Part shown: in pieces, positions 1-8,540 of the stretch | Numbering within the stretch: the stretch's first letter is position 1 | Layout: the number at the start of each line of letters is the position of its first letter | Virus record (IMG/VR): IMGVR_UViG_3300029267_003234 | Location: 1-43,358 of that record | Strand: one strand, 5' to 3' | Length of the DNA: 43,358 nt | Source of the DNA: a virus | Notes under the pieces: generated by a model | Told to the model about the DNA's origin: nothing | Databases searched by the model: none | The model's input: the letters and a program-made list of their open reading frames with translations, nothing else | Position numbers and translations under genes: made by a program

Positions 1-196
1 AGCTCCCGCAGTTAACACCGGCCCGTCTTGTTGTCTCAAATGTTGAGCCATCGCAATCCGTAATAATACCACCATGGGTATATCGTGACTGACCGTCACG
101 TGCCCAGAAGCGCTGTATGGCATTGATTATGCGTGACACTAAACCGGGGCTTAGAACGAGGAAAGAGTCACCAGGGTTTAAAATGAACGGATACAT
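1..196 (-). CDS. NlpC/P60 or YiiX-like cysteine peptidase, N-terminal part
   Basis: The gene runs off the left edge; only about 65 N-terminal residues are present. It starts MYPFILNPGDSFLV and continues with RYTHGGIITDCDGSTFET. A GD near the start followed by a conserved HGGI histidine and then a 'DGSTFET' strand is the pattern of permuted NlpC/P60-type (YiiX-like) papain-fold peptidases and amidases, which cut peptidoglycan or act on lipids. The ATG at 196 is preceded by a strong AGGAGGA ribosome binding site. It lies downstream of the tail fibre genes, where phages often keep lysis or cell-wall enzymes. The catalytic Cys would be expected just before the cut, in the GDS or VNCGS region, but cannot be assigned. 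The family call is moderate because most of the protein is missing. Confidence 0.5.
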   Translation of the reverse strand, partial: MYPFILNPGDSFLVLSPGLVSRIINAIQRFWARDGQSRYTHGGIITDCDGSTFETTRRAGVNCGS

Positions 197-210
197 ATCG
201 ATGTCTCCTC

Positions 211-540
211 CTAATAAAATTCAATAACTTGCCATGCAACTATTGTATCAACATGCACTTCAGGAAGTCCTCCATATCCGGCCTGGCCACAAACTGTTAT
301 TTGAGTGGCTGAATCAATGGTGACCCATCCTCCTATAGCCCCAGTACCTTGATTAGTCGCAGCGTTGTAGACATCACATAACAGCATGACTTTTGCGGGA
401 TCGACAGCATTTATTGAGACTACTTCATATTGGTACGGACCGCCCGCCCCGCCCTCGAATGGGGAATCGCCATCGATTGCCGTAATTCCCCTCTGTATGC
501 TCTTAACCCCGCTCCCTGAAAATTGGCTCAAAAATGACAT
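211..540 (-). CDS. hypothetical small virion-associated protein
   Basis: 109 residues, not recognised. The N-terminus (MSFLSQFSGSG) is followed by a Gly/Pro-rich stretch (SPFEGGAGGPYQYEVV) and then beta-strand-like alternation with few charged residues, typical of small phage adhesin or fibre-tip proteins. It sits between the tail fibre gene and the peptidase, separated by 19 and 14 bp, in the same late transcript. A role as fibre accessory or particle surface protein is inferred from position only. Confidence 0.5.
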   Translation of the reverse strand: MSFLSQFSGSGVKSIQRGITAIDGDSPFEGGAGGPYQYEVVSINAVDPAKVMLLCDVYNAATNQGTGAIGGWVTIDSATQITVCGQAGYGGLPEVHVDTIVAWQVIEFY

Positions 541-559
541 TAGATTTCATCTCCTTTCT

Positions 560-2188
560 TTATGCGATACGCCATCCCGCAGGGTCTCTCACCAACCGGA
601 ATGCGGCGTATTTAAGGTCACAAATCATATCCTCCGAAAGTCCCATGATTTTCATACCATTCCGGCCTATAGTGAGGTAGTGGGTATCAAACGATGCTCC
701 TACATCTATGATTTCAACTGCATCCCCCACGTCCGACTCACCGCTTGATGGTAGCGTACAGGTAAAAGCGCTCCCGCTGGTATCTGCTAAAATTCGATCC
801 CCCACCGCAATATTCAGGTTGGATGAGGCCTGCCGGATCGTTTTGAGCGCCCCTCGTTCCCTGATCTCTGAGTGGGAATTGGCGCTACTGTTGTGAGCTG
901 CGATATCGGTCCCGATTTTGTTTTGGATAAAGGTGTGGGCAATCTCGCTTGCGTTGTGAGCAGCTATATCAGCATCTATCTCATCTGAAACACCACCAAA
1001 TAGGTCGGAATGGGCATCCACATCGACGTTGTGGGCAGCAATACTTTCAGGTATCCCGTGGGCATCGGTCAAAGCATTGTGACTTGAAATGTCAGAATCA
1101 ATTTCAGCCCTGATATCTTGATGGGCGATCTCATTCACATTATGAGCCGCGATATCAGAGTCGATTTCACCGCGAATGTCTGTATGAGCCGTACCATTCG
1201 AGTTATGCGCCAAGATGTCATTATCGATCTCGGTTTGCAGGTTCCCAATTTTTGTAGCCAGATCATGGGAATCCGGGTCGGCGTTGTGGGCACCGATATC
1301 GGTCCCAATTTTATTTTGGATAAAGGTGTGGGCGGCCTCATCGGCGTTGTGAGTACCGATATCGGTCCCGATTTTGTTTTGGATAAAGGTGTGGGCAATC
1401 TCGCTTGCGTTGTGAGCAGCTATGGCCTCATCAATATCGTCATCCCATGGCGGCGGGTCCCCGCCAACACCACCGTGGGCGTCCGGGTCGTTGTTATGCG
1501 TCTCGATGTCTGTATCGATTTCCGTGCTGATATTGGCGCGAATAGGCGAGTGAGCGGTTTCATCATTATTGTGGACCGTGATATCATCATCAATCTCTTG
1601 ACGAATCAGGGGATGGGCGTCTCCGTCCGCATTGTGTGCCGCGATATCATCATCTATCTCAGCACTGATATTGATTTGGATCGGTTCATGAGACTCGGGG
1701 TCCAGGTTGTGAGCTTCCAGATCAACATCTGTGAGGTAGTGATCCCCGTCAATCGTAACCACCACATTCGTGGCATTTGAAACCACAACTATCAGATCAA
1801 TAATTTGCTCAACGGCTGTGGAGCCGCCGCCAGCAGGTAGATAATCAGGGTTGGAGGCATATGCGACAGCATAAAGAATCTCTGCTTCTTCGTCGTCCGG
1901 GTCTTCGGCAAACAAGCCGATTTCACGAATGAAAAAACCGGTTTCCATCCCCTCGTTAGTCAAGGTTCCCCGTATCCGTGCCGTGCCGTCCCCGACGACC
2001 GTGGCCTCCGTTGGAGACACAGATTTCCGTTCGTTTGCGAGTTCCGTATAGCCCTCAAGGTCACCACCGGGGTCTAACGCCCCATCCCCCAATGCGATCC
2101 TTACAAAGTTCAACTCTTCGCCCGTCTGGACAAGGGCCTGGAGGTTTCGCCCTACATCCGTTAATACCATACCCCCGAAATCTGCCAT
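560..2188 (-). CDS. tail fibre protein with His-Asn repeats
   Basis: 542 residues. Residues 1 to about 155 (MADFGGMVLTDVGRN..., then FFIREIGLFA) match the N-terminal domain of phage tail-collar/tail-fibre proteins (P2 gpH-like, DUF3751 type), which anchors the fibre to the baseplate. Residues of about 155-460 are a run of roughly 13 units with the pattern IxxDIxAHNxxxxAHxxI. Each unit carries two histidines, which suggests a rod of trimeric coil or beta segments that could bind metal. The C-terminus (after about 460) is a globular cap rich in strands. A 67-bp stretch is duplicated exactly at 901-967 and 1357-1423, so repeat number probably changes by recombination. It lies directly downstream of the gpI-like gene, the usual P2-type order J-I-H. 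The fibre call is firm; receptor specificity is unknown. Confidence 0.85.
   Translation of the reverse strand: MADFGGMVLTDVGRNLQALVQTGEELNFVRIALGDGALDPGGDLEGYTELANERKSVSPTEATVVGDGTARIRGTLTNEGMETGFFIREIGLFAEDPDDEEAEILYAVAYASNPDYLPAGGGSTAVEQIIDLIVVVSNATNVVVTIDGDHYLTDVDLEAHNLDPESHEPIQINISAEIDDDIAAHNADGDAHPLIRQEIDDDITVHNNDETAHSPIRANISTEIDTDIETHNNDPDAHGGVGGDPPPWDDDIDEAIAAHNASEIAHTFIQNKIGTDIGTHNADEAAHTFIQNKIGTDIGAHNADPDSHDLATKIGNLQTEIDNDILAHNSNGTAHTDIRGEIDSDIAAHNVNEIAHQDIRAEIDSDISSHNALTDAHGIPESIAAHNVDVDAHSDLFGGVSDEIDADIAAHNASEIAHTFIQNKIGTDIAAHNSSANSHSEIRERGALKTIRQASSNLNIAVGDRILADTSGSAFTCTLPSSGESDVGDAVEIIDVGASFDTHYLTIGRNGMKIMGLSEDMICDLKYAAFRLVRDPAGWRIA
901..1423. repeat. perfect 67-bp direct repeat inside tail fibre gene
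   Basis: Positions 901-967 and 1357-1423 are identical over 67 bp and lie in the same reading frame (456 bp apart). They encode identical copies of the AHNASEIAHTFIQNK unit. Identity at DNA level, not only protein level, indicates a recent duplication or gene conversion within the fibre shaft. Confidence 0.85.
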
Positions 2189-2191
2189 GAT

Positions 2192-2908
2192 TTAAGCTCC
2201 TTCCGCTATCGTTATCGTACTCCCAAGCCGGATGCCGCCGCCAAAATACGGGGTAGCCCCCACATCGAATGTCGGCATGGGCGGGTTTATTGTGTAAGTC
2301 GTGGAGAAAGATTTAATGATACCAAGATACATCAAATTTTCTCTCCTACGCTCATAGATGGTCCCTTCATAGAGTATATGCAGGGGCTTTATCGTATCCA
2401 AACGGGCATCCACATGAGCCACAAAATCATCGATAGAAATCCCCCTGGCCGTCATTTCATCGATATTGACTGTCAGCTTGCCACGGGACGTAAGGTAATA
2501 GTCATCAAAATTCGACACTTCATCTTGAGGGTAATAGGCGACACCGTAATCTTCGCTTTTCTTTGCCCACAACGGCATCCATGTAACCGGCAGCCCTAAA
2601 AATTTCCGGGCAAATGTTGATACAATAATGTATTCGCGATCTTTGAAGAGAAGCTCCAGCTTTCGCCATGCCACGGCAATAGCCATGTCCTCTTCTTCCG
2701 GGATTGCCTGGAAGAAGTCTCCTAAGCCCCCAATTTCTCTTTGCATGTCTACGCTGTCGGCAGTGTAAATCGACTTTGCCCGCTTCATCCTGTCTGAAGC
2801 AGGGTCAAAATACGTCTCCCAAAGTTCCTGGATTGCCTCGGAGAACTGTAGCCATCTCGGAGTATCATCCTTGACAGGAGAGAGACGTTTTTTCAGCCAG
2901 TCAATCAT
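2192..2908 (-). CDS. P2 gpI-like baseplate/tail protein
   Basis: 238 residues. It starts MIDWLKKRLSPVKDD and has a helical N-terminal half and a C-terminal half ending in a strand-rich region (STTYTINPPMPTFDVG). No single diagnostic motif is visible. The call rests on its position: it overlaps the end of the baseplate J gene by 4 bp (ATGA) and directly precedes the tail fibre gene, exactly where P2-like phages carry gpI, the protein that links the baseplate wedge to the fibres. It could instead be an unrelated baseplate component. Confidence 0.5.
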   Translation of the reverse strand: MIDWLKKRLSPVKDDTPRWLQFSEAIQELWETYFDPASDRMKRAKSIYTADSVDMQREIGGLGDFFQAIPEEEDMAIAVAWRKLELLFKDREYIIVSTFARKFLGLPVTWMPLWAKKSEDYGVAYYPQDEVSNFDDYYLTSRGKLTVNIDEMTARGISIDDFVAHVDARLDTIKPLHILYEGTIYERRRENLMYLGIIKSFSTTYTINPPMPTFDVGATPYFGGGIRLGSTITIAEGA

Positions 2909-4458
2909 AGATACCCCAACGTAATAGTGGTCGCATCCATATCAATATGCACCATGTCATTAAGATCGCTCGGTTCTGTTTCTCCCGTAATCTCAATGCT
3001 GAAATAGGCACTGGAATCCGCGAAATAGCCGCTCGCGCTAATTAGCGCGTAAAAATCTTTAAGGTAAATTTCCGTTTTCCGGTTGGCGGAATCCTTACTG
3101 TAATTTTCCGTCAAAAGATCAATAATGGCCTGTTCCACGGTTGCCAATACAAGCGTCCGGGAAACCACCCCCGTAATCGCAAGAGAGAACGTCACGAAAT
3201 TAGGATCTATCCATTCATATTTCCGGTTCAAAAGCGGGACCTGTTCAAGAGCCTCGATACACCGGTCTTCCAGGGTCTCAAACAATACCCAGTAATCATC
3301 CGCGCCGGTCGGTTCCGTGTCGCTGGTGTGGGCCTGGATACAAACCAGGGCCACACCGCCAGAAGTCGTAACCGTGTCATCAACTACATAATCCGTTTCG
3401 GTTGCCCATACCCCTTGATCATTGTTTTGTTCGTAGGCGGATATGAAAATCTTATTGATAAAATTTACGTTCGGCTCTCCGGCCGCCTCTTCCGCCTCCT
3501 GTTCCCCCCAGACCTTACACCATAGGATGTTAGGTAACTGCCTACGAAGAAAAAAACGGTAATCCTCCCGCCATACTAACCGCTCGTTGTAAATCGGCCA
3601 GTAATGGAGGTTTCGGCGTAGTTCTTCGCCTTCTTCCCCGCTTATGCCGCCGGTAATAGAATTGAGTGTCGTAATGGTAATGGCAGCCTGCTCCTCGTTG
3701 AAATCAAGAAGCTCACCCACAATATGCAATTGCTGACCAGCGGCCAAGTAGGAGGTCCCCTGTGTCAACCACAACGTGATTTCAACCTGTGTTCCGGCCG
3801 GTAAAATCATCCCGAAAACACCATTTCCAAATCGAATACCGGATTGACCCGTATGTGCGTAGAACTCGTCATAAACAAGACTTTCCGCGTCCACATTTTG
3901 AAACAGACGCGAGTAAGTCATCTCCTGGAAACCATTTCCATCCTGGAGATCCACGGCTACGGAAAACGATTTGATCTGTCTGGTTACATCAGATGAGAGG
4001 AGTATCTCGTAAAACGCTTTTTCTTCGGTGACCGTATGCGTAACCACACTGCTCTGTATTTGCCAGATTTCAACCAAACCACTCTCGGCGGCCGATAAAA
4101 CCAGTGGGGCACGGGTCGCATAGTACAGTTGCGCACCGGATTCAAATGCCTGATCTTGGGGAATGGAAATCTGGTAAGCCCCATTGTTGACGATATTGAC
4201 CTTCCCTGTTGAGGGTATCGGTTTCCGTGGCAGGTACTCCCGGTCCTCAGCATGAGACCGTATACTGGATTCGTTTAGTGCCGTGGACAGGAAAAACTCC
4301 TGCATAGACCGTTCAATGGCGAAAAGCCCTTGACGAAGCGCCCAACTCTGAAATATCGAAATATGGTCAACGAATTGGGAGTCTTTCAGGACATCCCAAC
4401 CCGCTTTCCCTTCCAGGATTTCTTTGAATTTCGCGAGGGCCTCATCCTTGCCGATCAT
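2905..4458 (-). CDS. baseplate J-like protein with inserted carbohydrate-binding-like domain
   Basis: 517 residues. The central region (about 90-330) carries the Baseplate_J pattern: a strand-rich domain, then EELRRNLHYWPIYNERLVWREDYRFFLRR, where family members have the R...A..EDY signature. Baseplate J/gp6-like proteins form the wedge ring that triggers sheath contraction. Residues of about 348-394 (WATETDYVVDDTVTTSGG through HTSDTEP to YWVLFE) look like a chitin-binding type CBM5/12 fold inserted before the C-terminal domain; closely similar segments occur twice in the sheath protein of this genome. The gene overlaps its neighbours on both sides by 4 bp, so translation is coupled. Confidence 0.8.
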   Translation of the reverse strand: MIGKDEALAKFKEILEGKAGWDVLKDSQFVDHISIFQSWALRQGLFAIERSMQEFFLSTALNESSIRSHAEDREYLPRKPIPSTGKVNIVNNGAYQISIPQDQAFESGAQLYYATRAPLVLSAAESGLVEIWQIQSSVVTHTVTEEKAFYEILLSSDVTRQIKSFSVAVDLQDGNGFQEMTYSRLFQNVDAESLVYDEFYAHTGQSGIRFGNGVFGMILPAGTQVEITLWLTQGTSYLAAGQQLHIVGELLDFNEEQAAITITTLNSITGGISGEEGEELRRNLHYWPIYNERLVWREDYRFFLRRQLPNILWCKVWGEQEAEEAAGEPNVNFINKIFISAYEQNNDQGVWATETDYVVDDTVTTSGGVALVCIQAHTSDTEPTGADDYWVLFETLEDRCIEALEQVPLLNRKYEWIDPNFVTFSLAITGVVSRTLVLATVEQAIIDLLTENYSKDSANRKTEIYLKDFYALISASGYFADSSAYFSIEITGETEPSDLNDMVHIDMDATTITLGYL

Positions 4459-4802
4459 ATCAGGACCTCCCCCGCGTAAGTACCGATTTTATGAGATATC
4501 GCCACGTGGAACAAATCGATTTCCCTAAATTCTACTGCAATCTGTGTGATGATTAAGTTTCTAATATCAATTGGCATTTTCTTCCTTATGGAAATTTTCA
4601 CTACTACTTCAAGGCTTGTCGTCATAGGAGAATGTTTAAACTGTGTCAGGTTGTGTCCCCATGATGGGAGGTCTGCAACAGTGCCTTCCGGTGTCTCAAA
4701 CCATTCTCTAATTCGATCATCCATGGCCGGACCATCGACAAGACGTTCAACCCCTGTGTCCGGGTTCAGCTTTATCAAATGTTGTAGCTCTTCGATGAGC
4801 AT
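4455..4802 (-). CDS. gp25/GPW-family baseplate wedge protein
   Basis: 115 residues, close to the usual 110-140 for the family. The segment IREWFETPEGTVADLPSWG matches the hallmark of T4 gp25/P2 gpW proteins (I..L.T..GE....P.WG/FG). The C-terminal half (LEVVVKISIRKKMPIDIRN) fits the family's alternating strands. The protein forms the inner wedge of the baseplate and starts sheath polymerisation. It sits between the long tape-measure-like gene and baseplate J, the canonical location, and overlaps J by 4 bp. Confidence 0.75.
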   Translation of the reverse strand: MLIEELQHLIKLNPDTGVERLVDGPAMDDRIREWFETPEGTVADLPSWGHNLTQFKHSPMTTSLEVVVKISIRKKMPIDIRNLIITQIAVEFREIDLFHVAISHKIGTYAGEVLI

Positions 4803-4807
4803 TACGT

Positions 4808-7585
4808 TTAAATCCTGTCATACGCCATTAGGGTCAACATCGAGTCGTCAAAATCTGATTTGATATTCGTTTTAGGTGCTATAGGTTGCTGGTTCGGTTT
4901 TTCAAAGGGATACGACGGTTTTTTTGCAGTGTTCTCCAGTGTTCGGACAAGCCGGTTGATAGCGGCATTATCAACGTTTTCAGGTGCCTTCTTGACATTG
5001 GCAGCAAGCTCTTTTGCCCTGGATCGTATGGGGAGATCCCCCTGTATCTGCTCGATTTTGGGCAGCGGCCTTACATGCTCAATCGTAGGGATGGGATCGC
5101 TTTGCACTTGCGGTTTCGCGACCGCTTGTGGGGATTCAATTGGTTTAGCAGTCTTGACCTGGGCTTTTTTGTCTTTTTTCCCCGTAAACCAGCCCCAAAT
5201 GGATTTGACACCTTCTGTTACAGTAGCAATGGGAGCGGTTATAGTCTTTTCGATAATCCCCTTTTCGCCTTTTTTGGTGTCTCCTTTTTTGGTGTCTCCT
5301 TTTTTGGTGTCTCCTTTTTTGGTGTCTCCTAAGCCAAAAAAATCTCCGATTTTGGATCCAAACCCATGTATGCCTTTGGCGATATCAGATGTATCGGCAT
5401 CGACGCCAAGCATACTAAGGAGGCCTGTGCCAAGCCCCCCCATGTCTAAGACGTTTGCCAGGGCGGATGATGTTTTTTGACCTGTTGTCGCATCCTGCCC
5501 TTTCTGTAAACCAAATGCCCGCTCCTGCATACCTCGGTCATGCCATCCTTGAAAGGCATCAAACCCGGCCATGCCAACAGCGGCTATTTGGCCAAGAACT
5601 GGAACCGCGCGAAGTGCCCCGCCTGCCAGCTTCCCGCCCATTTTCAATGCCGCCTTGCCACCCAGCTTGGTTGCGCCTCTGCCCCCTAATTTCGTTGCTA
5701 TTTTGGTGGAGGGCTTTGCTATAGGTTTGGCCGCCTTTGGGGCCGCTTCCGGGATGATATTGGTCGTTCGCGATGCTGCGCTTGTCACGGCTTGTTCTGC
5801 GACCATATCCGGGATAGATGATTCACCGCCCCCGAAAAGTCCTCCCAATAACCCCCCTCCAAGACCGCCAATCCCTAAACCACCAATCCCTAAACCACCA
5901 ATCCCTAAACCACCTGATATAAGGCCAGCAATTTTTCCAAACTTACCTCCCCCACGAAGACCCATCATCCTACGAGACAGGGACGGAGTCGGGGTCCTTT
6001 GTATTTTTGGGACCTTTATTTTCCCCATGGCCCCTGGCCGTTTTCGTTCGACCAGTTCGATGGACTTCGGGACCTTAACAGCCTTCGGAACCTTAACAGT
6101 CTCCGGGACCTTAACAGCCTTCGGAACCTTAACAGTCTCCGGAACCTTAACAGTCTCCGGAACCTTAGCAGCCTTCGGAACCTTAGCTGGCTTCGGGATC
6201 TTAGCAGCCTTCGGAACCTTAGCTGGCTTCGGGAGCTTAGCAGCCTTCGGAACCTTAACAGTCTCCGGAACCTTAGCAGCCTTCGGGACCTTAACAGCCT
6301 TCGGAACCTTAGCTGGCTTCGGAACCTTAGCTGGCTTTTCTACGTAAGCTTTCTTTGCGATAGGCTTCGGGACCCTTGGAGTTGTCTTCGTTCTGGGTAC
6401 CGTCTTGCTTGAACGTCTCTCCGTTCTCCTTCGGGATAAATCCCGAAATATCCCGCCGTCGATACCCTTTACAGCTTTAATCAATTCCTTGTGGTGGGTT
6501 TCGTCTTCGCGTTCAGTGTCCTTCAGAGCATCGACAGTCTGTATCCCTAATTTGGAAAGCTGTTCAGTGACGCGCTTATGGTCTTCAATATTTTGCGCGT
6601 TCTTCTGCTCTATTATGCGGGTTTTGGCTTCACTTTTAGCTGTAGTTTTTCCTGCTTTGATGGGTATGTACTTCCCCCGACTATCCCTCAGCCTGCCTGC
6701 GGCGTCCTTTTTGACACCATCTGGCAACGAATCTTCCTTCGATATTTTTCGTTTTCGTAAAAGACTTGAGGCGGCACCCTTTAGCCTTCCGAAATCGGTA
6801 TTATCTGCTACCTCCTTAGCTTCCTTGACAGCCCCCCACAAAGGCCCGCCGATAGCTGTCCCCGCAATATCTGTGATATCCTGATTTTCAAGGGCATCCC
6901 GGGCAATCCCCATGCCTGTAGTGCCCGCGCCTGCCAATACAGTCTTGATCCCTGATACTATGGATTTCCGGTCCTTAACTCGTTCTGATTCATTCTTGCG
7001 GGTTTCAAGAGCTGTTTCGCTTTTTGATCGTTCGATATTGGTATGATGGCCAGTATTATTCTCTGCCGTTTTCGGTCGTGGCTTGACAGATTTCGGTAAT
7101 CCGGTCTTACTCGATAATCCCTTACTCTTTGTGGCTTTTGACTCTCGAACAGTGTCAGCCTTTGCAGCATCCTGGATTTCTTTAGATAGGACAGCTTTCG
7201 CTTTTTGGAGATCCTTCGTATTCCTGCTACGTTCAATTTTACGGGTTTTTTCTGCCCCGGCACGGTTTGTCTTTTCAATGTATTGATTTTCGGTCTTAGC
7301 AGTAGGTGTTATAGCAGTAGCCTTTTTGGCTTTAGGATGATCTGAGAGTTGAATGAGTGTCCCGGTAGGTCGTTTTTTGATTAGATGCGAAATATCGCGG
7401 GTGTCCTTGCGGATATCGACCAGCACACCATAAACATTAGCATTGGAGGAAATGATGGAATCCAGCTTGTCAGCGAATGCAACAAGTTGATTCCCGCTTT
7501 CATAATCGCGTGAGGCCTCTTCCGGCATGGCCGGGATAGCGACATCCTGATGAACAATAATTGTTGCGTCTTTGATAGCAGCCAT
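4808..7585 (-). CDS. putative tail tape measure protein, low-complexity
   Basis: 925 residues. Residues of about 1-390 are charged and helical. A Lys-Val-Pro repeat region follows at about 415-520 (units KVPKAAKVPE, about 20 copies, encoded by a tandem 15-30 bp repeat at 6060-6345). Then come a Gly-rich hydrophobic segment (repeated GGLGI, encoded by 15-bp units near 5869-5915), an Ala/Gly hydrophobic helix (AAVGMAGFDAFQ), and four exact DTKKG units (5274-5333). Length, hydrophobic Gly segments and position between the chaperone pair and gp25 are those of tape measure proteins, which set tail length and help DNA pass the membrane. The basic KVPK repeat is unusual for one. An alternative is a baseplate hub/central spike-associated protein; I see no lysozyme or peptidase motif. 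Confidence 0.55.
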   Translation of the reverse strand: MAAIKDATIIVHQDVAIPAMPEEASRDYESGNQLVAFADKLDSIISSNANVYGVLVDIRKDTRDISHLIKKRPTGTLIQLSDHPKAKKATAITPTAKTENQYIEKTNRAGAEKTRKIERSRNTKDLQKAKAVLSKEIQDAAKADTVRESKATKSKGLSSKTGLPKSVKPRPKTAENNTGHHTNIERSKSETALETRKNESERVKDRKSIVSGIKTVLAGAGTTGMGIARDALENQDITDIAGTAIGGPLWGAVKEAKEVADNTDFGRLKGAASSLLRKRKISKEDSLPDGVKKDAAGRLRDSRGKYIPIKAGKTTAKSEAKTRIIEQKNAQNIEDHKRVTEQLSKLGIQTVDALKDTEREDETHHKELIKAVKGIDGGIFRDLSRRRTERRSSKTVPRTKTTPRVPKPIAKKAYVEKPAKVPKPAKVPKAVKVPKAAKVPETVKVPKAAKLPKPAKVPKAAKIPKPAKVPKAAKVPETVKVPETVKVPKAVKVPETVKVPKAVKVPKSIELVERKRPGAMGKIKVPKIQRTPTPSLSRRMMGLRGGGKFGKIAGLISGGLGIGGLGIGGLGIGGLGGGLLGGLFGGGESSIPDMVAEQAVTSAASRTTNIIPEAAPKAAKPIAKPSTKIATKLGGRGATKLGGKAALKMGGKLAGGALRAVPVLGQIAAVGMAGFDAFQGWHDRGMQERAFGLQKGQDATTGQKTSSALANVLDMGGLGTGLLSMLGVDADTSDIAKGIHGFGSKIGDFFGLGDTKKGDTKKGDTKKGDTKKGEKGIIEKTITAPIATVTEGVKSIWGWFTGKKDKKAQVKTAKPIESPQAVAKPQVQSDPIPTIEHVRPLPKIEQIQGDLPIRSRAKELAANVKKAPENVDNAAINRLVRTLENTAKKPSYPFEKPNQQPIAPKTNIKSDFDDSMLTLMAYDRI
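5274..6345. repeat. three tandem repeat tracts inside the tape-measure-like gene
   Basis: There are three tracts. One is about four near-identical units spelling DTKKG on the minus strand (5274-5333). The second is three units spelling GGLGI (5869-5915). The third is a long array of 15/30-bp units spelling KVPKAAKVPE variants (6060-6345). All keep the reading frame. They are typical of slippage or unequal recombination and would let the protein change length. Confidence 0.8.
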
Positions 7586-7586
7586 T

Positions 7587-7770
7587 TCAACCCGTTTGCT
7601 TTCCCCTGGATCGTCTTACAATCTCATCGTGAAGCGTAACAACAAATTTTTCCGGCGTATCTAAAAGGTTTTTCAGGTCTTGATTTGCAAAAATGCAAAG
7701 ATTTTGAAGAATTTTATTCCAACCGCGTGCGCTAAAAGATTGGAATGTAGTCGATATCCCGAAAGGGGAC
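7587..7770 (-). CDS. +1-frame C-terminal extension of tail chaperone (probable frameshift product)
   Basis: In the +1 frame relative to the chaperone gene the minus strand stays open from just after a TGA (about 7773) to a TGA at 7587-7589, two bases before the ATG of the tape-measure gene. The extension reads FQSFSARGWNKILQN, then CIFANQDLKNLLDTPEKF, and ends RRSRGKQTG: ordinary soluble protein with no start codon of its own. The overlap contains GTC CCC TTT at 7770-7762. CCC followed by T is a known +1 slip-prone site for proline tRNA (CCC to CCT). Tailed phages commonly make a frameshifted long form (lambda G/GT) from the gene just upstream of the tape measure. The fused product would be about 313 residues. 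Confidence 0.55.
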
Positions 7771-8529
7771 CCTCAATCGGGTCTCTGCCTCCTTTTGCTC
7801 GTCATTCGGGCATTTATGGGGCGGCGTAAAAAGATATATCGTCCCCAATTCATCCATAGTCGTATCTAAACCGTGCTGCATATCGGCCAAACAGTCCCCC
7901 ACCTGTTCCGCCATTTCCCCGAATTCAGTTGTGGTCATCAAAAGAATTTTTTTCTCTGTAGCATCTACCCTGCGGCTTAGGGTTTCGGGTTCCTCTTTGC
8001 TATGCAGGCACAAAAGCAACCTTAAGAGGCGGATCTGAGCCTCCTTCTTTCGATATGCCCCGCTTTTTTCGCCATGCTCTTCTGCTGCAACCCCTAATGA
8101 CAATCGACCCCGCTCCAAAAATTCCATGTCTTCGCCAGTCAAGGGCCGCACCAACATACCATTTCTCAACTCCCGCTCGGGCTTGCCATCCAGATTCCGG
8201 TATCCCTCCCCCAATATCCTCATATCTTGCAGTAGCGAATGGGTTTCCCCGCAAAAATCGCACTCATAGGAGAGGGCAATGCTTGGATCTTTCGCCGTAT
8301 GAATCCAGTACCAGAATAGGATAGCCCGCCGGTCATCAGCGGTCCACATTTTAGCATCAAGCTGGGTCGCCCTGTCCTGGTGGTCCTGCATCCGGTTTAG
8401 GAATAAAGTAGTTACCTGTTCCTCGTGCCCCTGGTCGATATCAGTAAAATCGATCACGTCTTTAACAGTTGCCTCACGGAGGCAAATCCTTCTGTCGGGA
8501 TTACTGGGTAAAGAAATTTCGGGAATCAT
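7732..8529 (-). CDS. tail assembly chaperone, T4 gp26-like, with Zn-binding Cys motif
   Basis: 265 residues from the ATG at 8529, which has AGGAGG just upstream; a longer upstream reading would overlap the previous gene and lacks a ribosome site. The start MIPEISLPSNPDRRICLREATVKD and the central CDFCGETH (about residues 100-107, CxxC plus His) recall the T4 gp26/'T4_baseplate' family, where a small zinc knuckle is common. It lies one gene upstream of the tape measure, the position of gpG-type tail chaperones. Its reading frame ends with a TAG at 7732-7734, but the adjacent frame continues to the tape measure start (see the extension entry), supporting a G/GT-like chaperone that coats the tape measure during tube assembly. 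Confidence 0.6.
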   Translation of the reverse strand: MIPEISLPSNPDRRICLREATVKDVIDFTDIDQGHEEQVTTLFLNRMQDHQDRATQLDAKMWTADDRRAILFWYWIHTAKDPSIALSYECDFCGETHSLLQDMRILGEGYRNLDGKPERELRNGMLVRPLTGEDMEFLERGRLSLGVAAEEHGEKSGAYRKKEAQIRLLRLLLCLHSKEEPETLSRRVDATEKKILLMTTTEFGEMAEQVGDCLADMQHGLDTTMDELGTIYLFTPPHKCPNDEQKEAETRLRVPFRDIDYIPIF

Positions 8530-8540
8530 ACTCCTCCTTT

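Noticed and set aside
1118-1780. 220-residue plus-strand reading frame
   Set aside because: Mirror image of the tail fibre repeats; the repeat DNA lacks stops on both strands.
5571-6412. Plus-strand frames with repeated FGTL or LRNL units
   Set aside because: Antisense readings of the KVPK repeat tract of the tape-measure-like gene.
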